The notes under the pieces were generated by a model, which saw only the letters and a list, made by a program, of their open reading frames with translations, was not told the DNA's origin and searched no databases. Positions 1 to 7,503 of a stretch of DNA of 64,000 nt are shown piece after piece. Source of the DNA: Flavobacterium endoglycinae (lineage in GTDB: Bacteria > Bacteroidota > Bacteroidia > Flavobacteriales > Flavobacteriaceae). The position numbers and the translations under genes are program-made. The DNA lies in contig NZ_CP071448.1 of NCBI RefSeq assembly GCF_017352115.1, positions 4,947,001 through 5,011,000 on the forward strand, given 5' to 3'. Within the stretch, counting starts at the first letter, position 1. Each line of letters opens with the position of its first letter.

Positions 1-10
1 AACAATTTTT

Positions 11-610
11 ATGAAAAACTTTAGCCTTATTTTGTTTTTAATGATTGGTTTTTGGGGTGTTCCAAATGAAAACAAAATAGAAACACCTCCATTATCTCCA
101 GAAATGGAACGTTTAAGTATACAGCTTACCGATGTAAAAGCTGTTATTGCTAAAAATAAAGCGTATAATACCAAGATTGCCTTTTTTATTGATATGAGAA
201 TTAAGTCTGGAAAAAACCGGTTTTTTGTTTATGATCTAGAAAGTAACGAAATTATAGAACAAGGTCTTGTAGCAAATGGTGTGGGTTCTGAAACCAATGT
301 AAGGGGAGAGCTTAAATTCAGCAATGAACCTAATTCTAAATGTACTTCTCTGGGAAATTATGTAGTAGGAAGTTCCTATAAAGGGATGTTTGGCAAATCC
401 TACAAATTAGAAGGTTTAAACGAATCTAATAGCAACGCTTTAAAAAGAGCTATTGTACTTCATTCTTATTCTGCTGTTCCAAATGAAGAGCAGGAGTATT
501 ACATTTCAAATAGTCATGGCTGTCCTATGGTAAGTGAAGCTTTCTTTAAAAAATTGGAAAAAATTATTGACAATTCGAAATCGAAAATAATTTTGAATAT
601 TTATTATTGA
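11..610 (+). CDS. L,D-transpeptidase-like murein enzyme (YkuD_2 type)
   Basis: A 199-residue exported protein. The N-terminus (MKNFSLILFLMIGFWGV) is a short signal peptide. The C-terminal half carries LHSYS at about residues 150-154 and SNSHGCPMVS at about 166-175, the His and Ser-His-Gly-Cys pattern of YkuD L,D-transpeptidases. The Cys would be the acyl-enzyme nucleophile. The overall length and the middle motif on supplying a metabolite-free envelope fit the Bacteroidetes family usually annotated as murein L,D-transpeptidase catalytic domain protein. The probable role is peptidoglycan crosslinking or editing in the periplasm; the substrate is not shown by sequence. It stands alone, followed by a repeat block and a convergent operon. 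Its promoter lies left of the window, since only ten bases precede the ATG. Confidence 0.78.
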   Translation: MKNFSLILFLMIGFWGVPNENKIETPPLSPEMERLSIQLTDVKAVIAKNKAYNTKIAFFIDMRIKSGKNRFFVYDLESNEIIEQGLVANGVGSETNVRGELKFSNEPNSKCTSLGNYVVGSSYKGMFGKSYKLEGLNESNSNALKRAIVLHSYSAVPNEEQEYYISNSHGCPMVSEAFFKKLEKIIDNSKSKIILNIYY

Positions 611-617
611 GTTGGGG

Positions 618-788
618 GTTGGAAGTTCGAAGTTATGAGTTATGAGTTAAGAGTTGGAAGTTCGAAGTTATGAGTTATGAGTTAAGAGTTGGAAGTTATG
701 AGTTATGAGTTAGAAGTTATGAGTTAGAAGTTAGAAGTTTTAGATCATGGCAACCCATAACCCATAACTCCTAACTCATAACTTCTAA
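618..788. repeat. Intergenic tandem and inverted repeat block
   Basis: Between two convergent genes. A 35-bp unit beginning GAGTTGGAAGTTCGAAG occurs at 651-685. A nearly complete copy precedes it (about 618-650) and a shortened copy follows (about 686-712), then come smaller GTTATGAGTTA / GTTAGAAG units to about 740. The right end (about 752-788) is an inverted version of the same words (CCATAAC, CTAACTCATAACTTC), so the block can fold on itself in either orientation. No coding capacity is evident. It may act as a bidirectional terminator or be a mobile or slippage-prone intergenic repeat. Confidence 0.8.
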
Positions 789-794
789 CTAAAA

Positions 795-1343
795 TTAAAA
801 CTTCTTATACTCCACGCCGTGTTTATCAGCATAAGGTAATAAAAGACTCATTACTTTTTCGTATTTTTTGTCGAGTTCCATTCCTTTTGCGTTGTCGAGT
901 TCTTTTGCGGCATGCAGAACTTCTTCTTCGCTTTTTCCATCATCGATCATTTTAGCAATTTTAGGAAAATCATTTGTTTGTATGTTTTGGGCATATTCAA
1001 ACATATCAATTGCAGCTTTGATAATCGGTTCAGTTTCTTCTGTTTTGCTTAGAGCATTTATTTTTTTAATGTCTTCTTTAAAAGTATTTCCATAATAAAA
1101 ATTAACCGCATCTACACAGTTAGAATTACGCATCGATTTTTGATCCTCAGCAAGAGCTTGCAGTGTTCCGTTTTGTTTCTGCTGATAATATTCTTTAAAA
1201 ACACGTTCAAAACTTTTAGGAATCTTGTTGGCATTTAAACCAATAAGTTCAAAAACTCTTTCTGGAGAATTGTCAGTAAAAAAATTACATGAAAACAATA
1301 AGGTTGATACAAATACTAAGGCGATGATTTTCTGAATTTTCAT
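795..1343 (-). CDS. Hypothetical lipoprotein
   Basis: A 182-residue protein with a type II signal sequence: a hydrophobic N-terminus ending in LLFSC, with the lipidated Cys at position 19 followed by NFF. The mature part is largely helical and charged (many Lys, Glu, Asp), with a stretch rich in AKELDNAKGMELDKKYEKV near the C-terminus that could be amphipathic helix. I do not recognise a family. It is the last gene of a four-gene minus-strand cluster that begins with a secreted Hcp-like protein and includes two small membrane proteins, suggesting an envelope-associated set. The first in-frame ATG gives a complete lipoprotein signal, which supports this start. Confidence 0.6.
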   Translation of the reverse strand: MKIQKIIALVFVSTLLFSCNFFTDNSPERVFELIGLNANKIPKSFERVFKEYYQQKQNGTLQALAEDQKSMRNSNCVDAVNFYYGNTFKEDIKKINALSKTEETEPIIKAAIDMFEYAQNIQTNDFPKIAKMIDDGKSEEEVLHAAKELDNAKGMELDKKYEKVMSLLLPYADKHGVEYKKF

Positions 1344-1360
1344 ATTTAAATTAATTGATG

Positions 1361-1873
1361 TTACATGGTTGTAGAAGTGTCGATCATATTTTGAATTTTC
1401 ACCAGAATCTGATTTTCATATTCAGCTTGTTTTCGATCGCTTTTTTTGCCCGAACTAAAGTTTTCACTAATGCTATAACTTTTTACAAATTGGCTTTTTC
1501 GTGCGCCAATACTATAATGCCAGCTTCCCATTTCGGAACTTACAAAGATAACAGCTTCTTCGAGTTTTAGTATTTTTCTCTTTTTAGAAATAGGACTTTC
1601 ACGATAGATTGATTTTTCTTTAAGGTCAAATGTATATGTAATTTTTGCCCTAATCAGAATATCGTACAAACTGTGAAGAAAGAAATATCCCAGCAATATA
1701 TAAACAGAATACAATACAACTGCATCAACATAACTTCGTAATAAAGGAAATAGTATGGCAACTATAAAAATTCCAATTAAAAACCACTGCGAAAGTTTTT
1801 GCAGCGGTTTAAAAGGTTGAAAAATAAGATGGTCTGACGTTTCTTGTAAATTATATTTTTCCCAGATTTTCAT
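1361..1873 (-). CDS. Hypothetical membrane protein with two TM helices
   Basis: A 170-residue protein with two adjacent transmembrane helices at about residues 30-46 and 50-70, followed by a soluble C-terminal region rich in beta-type patterning (TYTFDLKEKSIYRES, KLEEAVIFVSSE). The design, two helices then a compact domain, matches the preceding gene product and resembles small PH-like membrane proteins. No catalytic motif is visible. Its start overlaps the stop of the upstream gene by four bases, which indicates translational coupling in the same operon. Function unknown. Confidence 0.55.
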   Translation of the reverse strand: MKIWEKYNLQETSDHLIFQPFKPLQKLSQWFLIGIFIVAILFPLLRSYVDAVVLYSVYILLGYFFLHSLYDILIRAKITYTFDLKEKSIYRESPISKKRKILKLEEAVIFVSSEMGSWHYSIGARKSQFVKSYSISENFSSGKKSDRKQAEYENQILVKIQNMIDTSTTM

Positions 1874-2316
1874 ACGCCGTGTATAATTTCATCAATTTCG
1901 TTGGCCAGATTCTGCATAGATTTACTCGTAAATCCTTGTGCAATCATGGCAGATTTTTCTTTTCCGTTTTTTAAGTATTGGATGTTTAAAGACGTATTGG
2001 TGGTCAATAAATACTGTTTGATTCTCACTAATTCAAAATTTTGAAAATCCTCAAACGGAATTGGAAACGGTTTTCCAATCAATCCAATTTTTACGATAAT
2101 TTCCTTTCGCTCTAAATCAATAATGATTTGTTTTGACCAAATGGATATTAGACTTAAAACAGACAAAATCCCGAAAATCCAAAACATCGCCATTTCCTTA
2201 ATCCATATTCCCGCTCCGGCAAAAATGGCGAGCGCAATACTAATAAGCAGCGCAAAACTATAATCGCGTTTCATGATAAATTGATTTCCGGATTTTGTAA
2301 AATACTTCAATTCCAT
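1870..2316 (-). CDS. Hypothetical membrane protein, PH-like architecture
   Basis: A 148-residue protein with a short N-terminal soluble part, two transmembrane helices (about residues 22-38 and 42-60) and a C-terminal domain starting at IIIDLERKEIIVKIGL, with alternating hydrophobic residues and a terminal amphipathic helix. This is the general layout of bacterial PH-like membrane proteins, but no diagnostic motif is present. It directly abuts the upstream secreted gene and overlaps the downstream one, so the cluster is almost certainly co-transcribed. Function unknown. Confidence 0.55.
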   Translation of the reverse strand: MELKYFTKSGNQFIMKRDYSFALLISIALAIFAGAGIWIKEMAMFWIFGILSVLSLISIWSKQIIIDLERKEIIVKIGLIGKPFPIPFEDFQNFELVRIKQYLLTTNTSLNIQYLKNGKEKSAMIAQGFTSKSMQNLANEIDEIIHGV

Positions 2317-2772
2317 TTATTCAATTGTTACACCGTCAATAATCAAAAGGTTACAGTAAATAGAGTAGTACGAACTAGTATAATCCGCCGAAAGCTGATC
2401 GCTTAAACTATCTAGTTTTCCGCCTTTAAACTCAAATTTTCTAGTTGGAAGTTTTCCAAAAGTGTCAATCATCGTAATTTGTCCATCAAGTCCATTTTTA
2501 TGGGATGCAAAAGCACGAAGCAAGTTTGTATCTTGTTTTTCAAAATCAACCGTTAGATAATAATTTCGGTTATCGGTTTTATCTAATGGATCTTGAGAGG
2601 CAATTCCTTTTGTAAAAGACACTGTAGCTGTACGTACAGGAACGGTAATCGTTTTATTTCCGTCTTTAACTGTAATCTCCACTTTAGTGCGTTTTTCTTC
2701 CAGCTGTGCGTATGTAATCTGTGTGAGGAAAAGGAAACTAATTAATAAGAATGAAAGAATTTTCTTGTTCAT
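2317..2772 (-). CDS. Secreted protein resembling Hcp/TssD tube protein
   Basis: A 151-residue protein with a clear Sec signal peptide (MNKKILSFLLISFLFLTQITYA, cleavage after AYA-like YAQ at about residue 22). The mature part of about 128 residues is all-beta. Its strand order, including NYYLTVDFEKQDTNLLRAF, then a charged turn, then RKFEFKGGKLDSLSDQ and SIYCNLLIIDGVTIE, recalls the Bacteroidetes Hcp (TssD) tube family both in length and in pattern. A signal peptide would be unusual for a true Hcp, which is loaded from the cytoplasm, so this may be a structural relative only. It is the first gene of the four-gene cluster. Confidence 0.4.
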   Translation of the reverse strand: MNKKILSFLLISFLFLTQITYAQLEEKRTKVEITVKDGNKTITVPVRTATVSFTKGIASQDPLDKTDNRNYYLTVDFEKQDTNLLRAFASHKNGLDGQITMIDTFGKLPTRKFEFKGGKLDSLSDQLSADYTSSYYSIYCNLLIIDGVTIE

Positions 2773-2820
2773 AATATTTCTGATTTTAAAATAATTTAGT
2801 ATAACAAGATTACTTCATAC

Positions 2821-2828
2821 CAAAAGTA
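2821..2828 (-). promoter_or_regulatory. Possible -7 box for the Hcp-like operon
   Basis: On the minus strand the sequence reads TACTTTTG, an exact match to the Bacteroidetes TAnnTTTG box, 48 bases before the ATG of the secreted Hcp-like gene. No convincing TTTG element lies at the usual distance, so confidence is low. Confidence 0.35.
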
Positions 2829-3019
2829 TTGGCAATCGCAAATTGGCATACGGATGGTTTAGGTTTTTATTTGGTTAATTCTGAAATATATCAGGAAACA
2901 CAGGGCGTCTCAACTGATTTTAAGCACTTGTAAGCAAGACTTTTATACATTAAAAACAATACCAAAATGTTTGGTCAGTCTGAACGCAATTTGTACTTTG
3001 GCGGTAATTACCACTATGT

Positions 3020-5032
3020 ATGCCACAAAATTTCACGATAAATTTCAAAAAACAAAAGCGAATTGTACTGCTGTTTTTCTTCTTTATTACAACTGTAATT
3101 CAGGCTCAGATTTCTGCCGTAGAGAAAATGGCTGAAGAAGGATTTGCCAAACGTTTTTCGGACACAACGGCGAGTATTAAAATACAAAAACAAGAACTTC
3201 GTCTGGCTAAAAAAAACAATAGCAAAGAAGATGAGGCAATTTGTTATGCTTACTTAGCGCTTACCCAGAGAAAACTACTGCATCTAAAAGAGTTTATCCA
3301 TTATGCCGATATGTCGTACGATCTGGCACAAAAAGGAACTAGTAGCAGAGCCAAAGCATTTGCATCTGCAGCAATGGGTTCTTTAAAATCGTATATAGAC
3401 GACAAATCTCAGGCAATAAACTATCTGCTGGAAGCATATACATTATTTTCCAAAGAAAATGCACACGATCAATGTGCTAAAATTGCTGCCGATATTTCGT
3501 ATCTCTTTTATCCAGCTTCTCCAGAAAAAGAAGAAAAATACGCCAGAGAGGCATTGGCTCACGCTTCAAAATCAGGTGATCCCGAAAGTCAATTATTCGC
3601 TAGACTTGCTTTTGGAAGTTTCTTAAGTGATAAACTTGAATCTGAAGGAAAAGAGGAATGGCAAAGGGCAATGAAGTTTTTTCTGGAAACTGTTTCTTTA
3701 GCCGAAAAAAATGCCGATAAAATCGTCAGTAAAAGTACTATCGGAATCGCCTATGTAAACCTGGCCGATCTTTATACGAAAGGCCCAAAACCGATTAACG
3801 AAAAAGCCTTTTTATCGAATCTAGAAAAAGCGACCGCCATTGCCAAAAAATACAATGTGAAGATTATTTTTAGAAGCGCAATTGGTCTTGAAGGGTATTA
3901 TTTTACTCAAAAAGGAGATTATCTAAGAGCCGAACTTTTGTTTATAAACGGAATAAAATACCAGCAAAGCCTTCCGTATACTGATAATTATCTCATGGCA
4001 GCTTTTTACAATTCTCTCAAAGATGTTGCGGTAAAGCGGGGAGATTTTGAAGCGTATTATGCATACGATACCTCTTTTACAAAATACAATCAATTAAAAT
4101 ATAAAGAATCTGCGCAATCGATGCTTCAGAATGCTGATGCGAGATACGAATCTTCCAAAAAAGCAGAAAGAATCAAACAGCTTGAACTCGAAAATGGACT
4201 CGAACAGAAAAATAAGTTATTAGGTTACGGAATAGCGGGTGTTTTATTAATTGGATTGGTTTTCATGTTTCGATCGTATCATTATCGTCAAAGATATTAT
4301 CAGAATAGAGAAGACCTTCTAAAGCAGGAACAGGTTCATAACGAACTTAAAATCCAATTGATGGAGAAAGAAACCATCGAAAACCTGTCGGCAAGATTGT
4401 CATTAGAAAGAAGATTACTCCGTTCTCAAATGGACCCTCATTTTATTTTTAATGCTTTGGGAAATATCCAGAGTATGATTTTGCAAAAAGATACGCTTCC
4501 GGCAGTTTCTTATCTGAATAAATTTGCCAAACTGACGAGACAGATTTTAGAACAATCCCGAAAAGAAACCATTTCTCTTGAAGAAGAAATTAATACACTG
4601 CAAAATTACATCGAACTGCAGCAGCTTCGCTTAAACAACGGATTTGATTATAAAATTGAATGTGATGCGAATGTAGAAACAGATATCTTAATTCCACCCT
4701 TATTGATTCAGCCTTTTATAGAAAATGCGGTAGAACATGGTTTAAAACCACAAGAAAATAATGTACGCGGACTTATCGAAATTTATTTTAAAGAAGATGA
4801 AGAACAGCGCACTTTAATCTGTACCATTACAGATAACGGAATTGGATTAACCGCTTCCAGAAAAATAAAAATCAACGAAACTCATCAATCACTTTCGACT
4901 ACGATTACAGATGAAAGATTGTCTATAATGCAGAAGGAAAGCCCAAACGCAGGTTTTACAGTAAGCGAAAAAGATCCTGTAACCGATACACACGGGTGTG
5001 TGGTAATTATTAATATTCCGATACTATCATGA
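3020..5032 (+). CDS. LytS-family sensor histidine kinase with TPR sensor
   Basis: A 670-residue kinase. A signal anchor or signal peptide (LLFFFFITTVIQAQ) leads into about 370 residues of helical, TPR-like repeats that would form a periplasmic sensor. A transmembrane helix follows at about 400-418, then a coiled coil and the His_kinase core beginning LLRSQMDPHFIFNALGNIQ, with His474 as the predicted phosphoacceptor. The ATPase part carries the N-box PFIENAVEHG and the G-box DNGIG. This LytS/YehU-type architecture is very common in Bacteroidetes. Its stop overlaps the start of the LytTR regulator by four bases (ATGA), so the two form a cognate pair. The signal sensed is unknown. Confidence 0.9.
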   Translation: MPQNFTINFKKQKRIVLLFFFFITTVIQAQISAVEKMAEEGFAKRFSDTTASIKIQKQELRLAKKNNSKEDEAICYAYLALTQRKLLHLKEFIHYADMSYDLAQKGTSSRAKAFASAAMGSLKSYIDDKSQAINYLLEAYTLFSKENAHDQCAKIAADISYLFYPASPEKEEKYAREALAHASKSGDPESQLFARLAFGSFLSDKLESEGKEEWQRAMKFFLETVSLAEKNADKIVSKSTIGIAYVNLADLYTKGPKPINEKAFLSNLEKATAIAKKYNVKIIFRSAIGLEGYYFTQKGDYLRAELLFINGIKYQQSLPYTDNYLMAAFYNSLKDVAVKRGDFEAYYAYDTSFTKYNQLKYKESAQSMLQNADARYESSKKAERIKQLELENGLEQKNKLLGYGIAGVLLIGLVFMFRSYHYRQRYYQNREDLLKQEQVHNELKIQLMEKETIENLSARLSLERRLLRSQMDPHFIFNALGNIQSMILQKDTLPAVSYLNKFAKLTRQILEQSRKETISLEEEINTLQNYIELQQLRLNNGFDYKIECDANVETDILIPPLLIQPFIENAVEHGLKPQENNVRGLIEIYFKEDEEQRTLICTITDNGIGLTASRKIKINETHQSLSTTITDERLSIMQKESPNAGFTVSEKDPVTDTHGCVVIINIPILS

Positions 5033-5772
5033 TATACAAAACCATAATTATTGAAGACGAACACCGTTTGCGAGAAGCGTTGTCGATTATGCTCGAAATG
5101 GTTTCTGGAGACAGCGTCCAGATTGTTGGATATGCAGAAACAGTGGAAGAAGCGAAAAAGATAATTGACCGATTAAAACCTGATTTGGTTTTTATGGATA
5201 TTATGCTCAAAGACGGAACTGGATTTGATGTTTTGCAGCAGATTTCTTTTAATTCGTTTCATCTCATATTCACGACTGCTTACGAACAGCATGCAATCAA
5301 TGCATTTAAATACAGCGCAGTCGATTATCTTCTGAAACCAATTGATCCGCAGGAATTAAAAGCCGCTATAGATCGTATTGAAATCCTGCAGGAACGAGTT
5401 TTCGAAAAGCAGCAGATTACCGAATTGCAGACCAATCTTTCTAAAACCCCTGACCGACTGGTTCTACCCACCCAAGAAGCGATGTATGTGGTAAAATTGG
5501 ATCAGATTTTACGATGCGAAACCTCGGGTTCATACACGACATTTTTCTTGATTGACGGCCGAAAAATTATGGTTTCGAAACCACTTAAAAATTACGAAGA
5601 CATTCTGCTGCCGCCTTTGTTTTTCCGAGTGCATCAGTCGCATTTAATTAATGTAAATGCAATTTTAAGTTATTCTCGTGAAGGAATGATTATGATGTCT
5701 GATAAATCTTCAGTGCCAATTTCGAGAGGAAAAAAAGAATCCTTTTTTAAATTGATGAAAGATGAAGTCTAA
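5029..5772 (+). CDS. LytTR-family response regulator
   Basis: A 247-residue regulator. The receiver domain (about 1-125) shows the acidic pair in IIEDEHR, the phosphoacceptor Asp57 in FMDIML, and the conserved Lys in YLLKPID. The C-terminal LytTR DNA-binding domain (about 145-245) contains ETSGSYTTFFLIDGRKIMVS and FFRVHQSHLINVNAI, typical of the fold. Such regulators bind paired direct repeats about two helical turns apart. A pair of that kind, ACTACCAAT repeated with 20-bp spacing, lies only 36 bases beyond this gene, in front of a promoter for the next gene, so that gene is a plausible direct target. Confidence 0.92.
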   Translation: MIYKTIIIEDEHRLREALSIMLEMVSGDSVQIVGYAETVEEAKKIIDRLKPDLVFMDIMLKDGTGFDVLQQISFNSFHLIFTTAYEQHAINAFKYSAVDYLLKPIDPQELKAAIDRIEILQERVFEKQQITELQTNLSKTPDRLVLPTQEAMYVVKLDQILRCETSGSYTTFFLIDGRKIMVSKPLKNYEDILLPPLFFRVHQSHLINVNAILSYSREGMIMMSDKSSVPISRGKKESFFKLMKDEV

Positions 5773-5807
5773 TTTTGAATGCCTGTTGACAGTTTAAATA
5801 GTCAATT

Positions 5808-5836
5808 ACTACCAATGCCAATTGGAAACTACCAAT
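5808..5836 (+). promoter_or_regulatory. Candidate LytTR binding site (paired direct repeat)
   Basis: ACTACCAAT occurs at 5808-5816 and again, identical, at 5828-5836. The start-to-start distance is 20 bp, close to two DNA turns, as is usual for LytTR regulators. The second repeat ends 14 bases before the -33 element of the downstream promoter, a good position for activation. The regulator is encoded immediately upstream. Confidence 0.55.
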
Positions 5837-5850
5837 AACAAAATAATCGT

Positions 5851-5880
5851 TTTGGCTTACATCTCTTGTATTTATTTTTG
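5851..5880 (+). promoter_or_regulatory. Bacteroidetes promoter for the DUF4870-like gene
   Basis: TTTG at 5851-5854, an 18-base spacer and TATTTTTG (TAnnTTTG) at 5873-5880. The ATG at 5903 lies 22 bases downstream. The promoter falls inside a longer in-frame extension of the gene, which argues for the shorter start. Confidence 0.6.
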
Positions 5881-5902
5881 TTCGTATAAAATACAGACAA
5901 CC

Positions 5903-6232
5903 ATGAATAATAAAACCTTATCAATCCTGAGCTATGTAACCATTATTGGCTGGATTATAGCTTTTGTAAAAAGCAAAGATGAAACGCCAAAAAGCGATCT
6001 TGTCATTTATCATTTAAAACAAGGATTTGGAATTTTCCTATTGACATTTGCTGTCAATGTTATCCTTTCAATTGTTTTGTCAATAGTACCTTCTCTTTAT
6101 TTTTTAAGTTTTGTGGGTTATGCCTTTTTAATCTTATGGATTTTTGGAATTATCAATGCGGCAAATGAGCAGAAGAAACCTATTCCTGTAATCGGTAAAA
6201 TGTTTGAAGACAAATTTGATTTTATAAACTAA
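5903..6232 (+). CDS. DUF4870-like small membrane protein
   Basis: A 109-residue membrane protein starting MNNKTLSILSYVTIIGW. Three hydrophobic helices are visible (about residues 5-20, 38-60 and 66-88), with the motif VIYHLKQGFGIFLL between the first and second and FGIINAANEQKKPIPVIG near the end, which fit the DUF4870 family (often annotated as Tic20-like). An upstream in-frame start at 5822 exists, but it would place the promoter inside the coding region and add a sequence lacking family character. Its position behind a paired direct repeat suggests control by the adjacent LytTR regulator. Function unknown. Confidence 0.7.
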   Translation: MNNKTLSILSYVTIIGWIIAFVKSKDETPKSDLVIYHLKQGFGIFLLTFAVNVILSIVLSIVPSLYFLSFVGYAFLILWIFGIINAANEQKKPIPVIGKMFEDKFDFIN

Positions 6233-6440
6233 CCAATTTTACCTTTATTTAGATTTTTTAATTTTTTTGGATAGCACATTATTCTCACAAAAGCATTTTT
6301 TTGCCATGAGATAATGTTAAGAAATCATTTTAGATGCCAATTTCCTTTTAACTTGTAGTCTACTTTAAAAGAAAACTAAAATGCTTTTTTTAACCGGCAT
6401 TTTTCTGCCATAAAAATTTTGAATTTGATTCATAATCAAG

Positions 6441-6470
6441 GAAGAGACAATTATCATTGTCTCTTTTTGC
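6441..6470 (+). terminator. Rho-independent terminator
   Basis: AAGAGACAA (6442-6450), loop TTATCA, TTGTCTCTT (6457-6465) followed by a short T run. It ends the LytS-LytTR-DUF4870 region or an unrecognised short transcript. Confidence 0.7.
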
Positions 6471-6498
6471 GTTTTTTAGATTTCTAGTTTTTTGCAAT

Positions 6499-6535
6499 TT
6501 TTTTAACATTATTTTGATTATAAAATGTTAAAAAA
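6499..6535. repeat. Perfect 12-bp inverted repeat
   Basis: TTTTTTAACATT (6499-6510), a 13-base spacer, and AATGTTAAAAAA (6524-6535). It lies 78 bases before the -7 box of the stressosome operon. It may be an operator or cruciform; it lacks a following T run on the plus strand. Confidence 0.6.
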
Positions 6536-6612
6536 CCATATTTACGAATAAAGTGTTAATTTTTAATTTATTACGTTTTAACAAATGTTTTCCGAAAATC
6601 AATTTAAAATCA

Positions 6613-6620
6613 TATATTTG
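6613..6620 (+). promoter_or_regulatory. -7 box of the stressosome operon
   Basis: TATATTTG, an exact TAnnTTTG match, 27 bases before the ATG at 6648. It sits inside a longer in-frame extension that begins at 6585, and so supports 6648 as the true start. A -33 TTG is not obvious at the expected distance. Confidence 0.5.
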
Positions 6621-6647
6621 TTAAAGAACAATCCAAACAAAATCCAA

Positions 6648-7490
6648 ATGCAAAACAACTTACTGGGCGACTTGAAAGAGCACGAAAACAAATTATTAAC
6701 GATATGGTCTCAAATTCTTTTAGATAGTGGATCTACCGATGGAGCAATGGAAGAAGAAGAGTCAAAAGAATTTGCTTCACTCTTTTTAACTGCTTTGTCA
6801 AAATCTGATGAAAAATTCGAAAATTCTAATGAACTCGAAAAAGTTCAAGATCTTATTGTGGGAATCTCTTCATCGAGAGGAAAACGTGGATTTTCACCAA
6901 GAGAAAATGCTCAATATTTAATATCTTTTAAAGAAGCTTGTTCGAAAGTCTTGTCTGAATTGATAAAAGATCCAGCGCAGCTTTATGATGCCAATTTAAA
7001 ATTAAATGCGATTTTAGATAACATGATGATTATGACTTTTGAAGCCTTTATGAAAGGAAGAGAAGATGTAATTGCCAGACAAATCGATGAAATCAGCGAA
7101 ATTTCAACTCCAGTTATTGCAGTTTGGGACGGCATTGTAGCCCTGCCAATTATTGGGACTTTAGACAGTTCAAGAACTCAGACTGTAATGGAAAGCCTTT
7201 TACAGCAAATTGTTGACACAGGAAGTTCAATTGCTATTTTGGATATTTCTGGTGTTCCTGCGGTAGATTCTCTAGTAGCACAGCATCTTATTAAAACTGT
7301 AAGTGCAACCCGCTTAATGGGAGCAGAATGTATCATAAGCGGTATTCGTCCAGAAATTGCACAAACAGTAGTTCACTTAGGAATCGATTTAAGCGGTATT
7401 ACTACTAAAGCATCTCTTGCAAGTGCTTTACAAACTGCTTTCGAAATGTTGCAATTGAATGTTGTGAAAAGAAAGAAAATTGTAGAATAA
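6648..7490 (+). CDS. rsbR: RsbR-type stressosome sensor/scaffold protein
   Basis: A 280-residue protein from the chosen start MQNNLLGDLKEHENK. The N-terminal half is all helical and resembles the globin-like RsbR sensor domain. The C-terminal half is a STAS domain with DISGVPAVDSLVAQHL and ISGIRPEIAQTVVHLGIDL, which match RsbR closely. By spacing to B. subtilis RsbRA, the two RsbT phosphoacceptors would be Ser174 (in TLDSSRTQ) and Ser208 (in AVDSLV); both are Ser here. It would form the stressosome core with RsbS. It heads a five-gene operon with a 13-base gap to rsbS. The stress signal is unknown. Confidence 0.9.
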   Translation: MQNNLLGDLKEHENKLLTIWSQILLDSGSTDGAMEEEESKEFASLFLTALSKSDEKFENSNELEKVQDLIVGISSSRGKRGFSPRENAQYLISFKEACSKVLSELIKDPAQLYDANLKLNAILDNMMIMTFEAFMKGREDVIARQIDEISEISTPVIAVWDGIVALPIIGTLDSSRTQTVMESLLQQIVDTGSSIAILDISGVPAVDSLVAQHLIKTVSATRLMGAECIISGIRPEIAQTVVHLGIDLSGITTKASLASALQTAFEMLQLNVVKRKKIVE

Positions 7491-7503
7491 GATTTTTAAG
7501 AAT

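Larger units (their letters stand above)
6233..6647. other. 415-base noncoding gap before the stressosome operon
   Basis: No reading frame longer than about 15 codons from an ATG was found on the plus strand. The gap holds a rho-independent terminator about 210 bases after the previous stop, a perfect 12-bp inverted repeat, and the promoter of the stressosome operon. The 200 bases before the terminator could be a long 3' leader or a small RNA; I saw no clear promoter for the latter. Confidence 0.6.

Noticed and set aside
618..712. Tandem repeats considered as a CRISPR array
   Set aside because: Units follow directly with no spacers, and no cas genes lie near.
5822..5902. 27-residue extension of the DUF4870-like gene
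   Set aside because: It contains the promoter and part of the LytTR repeat and does not match the family.
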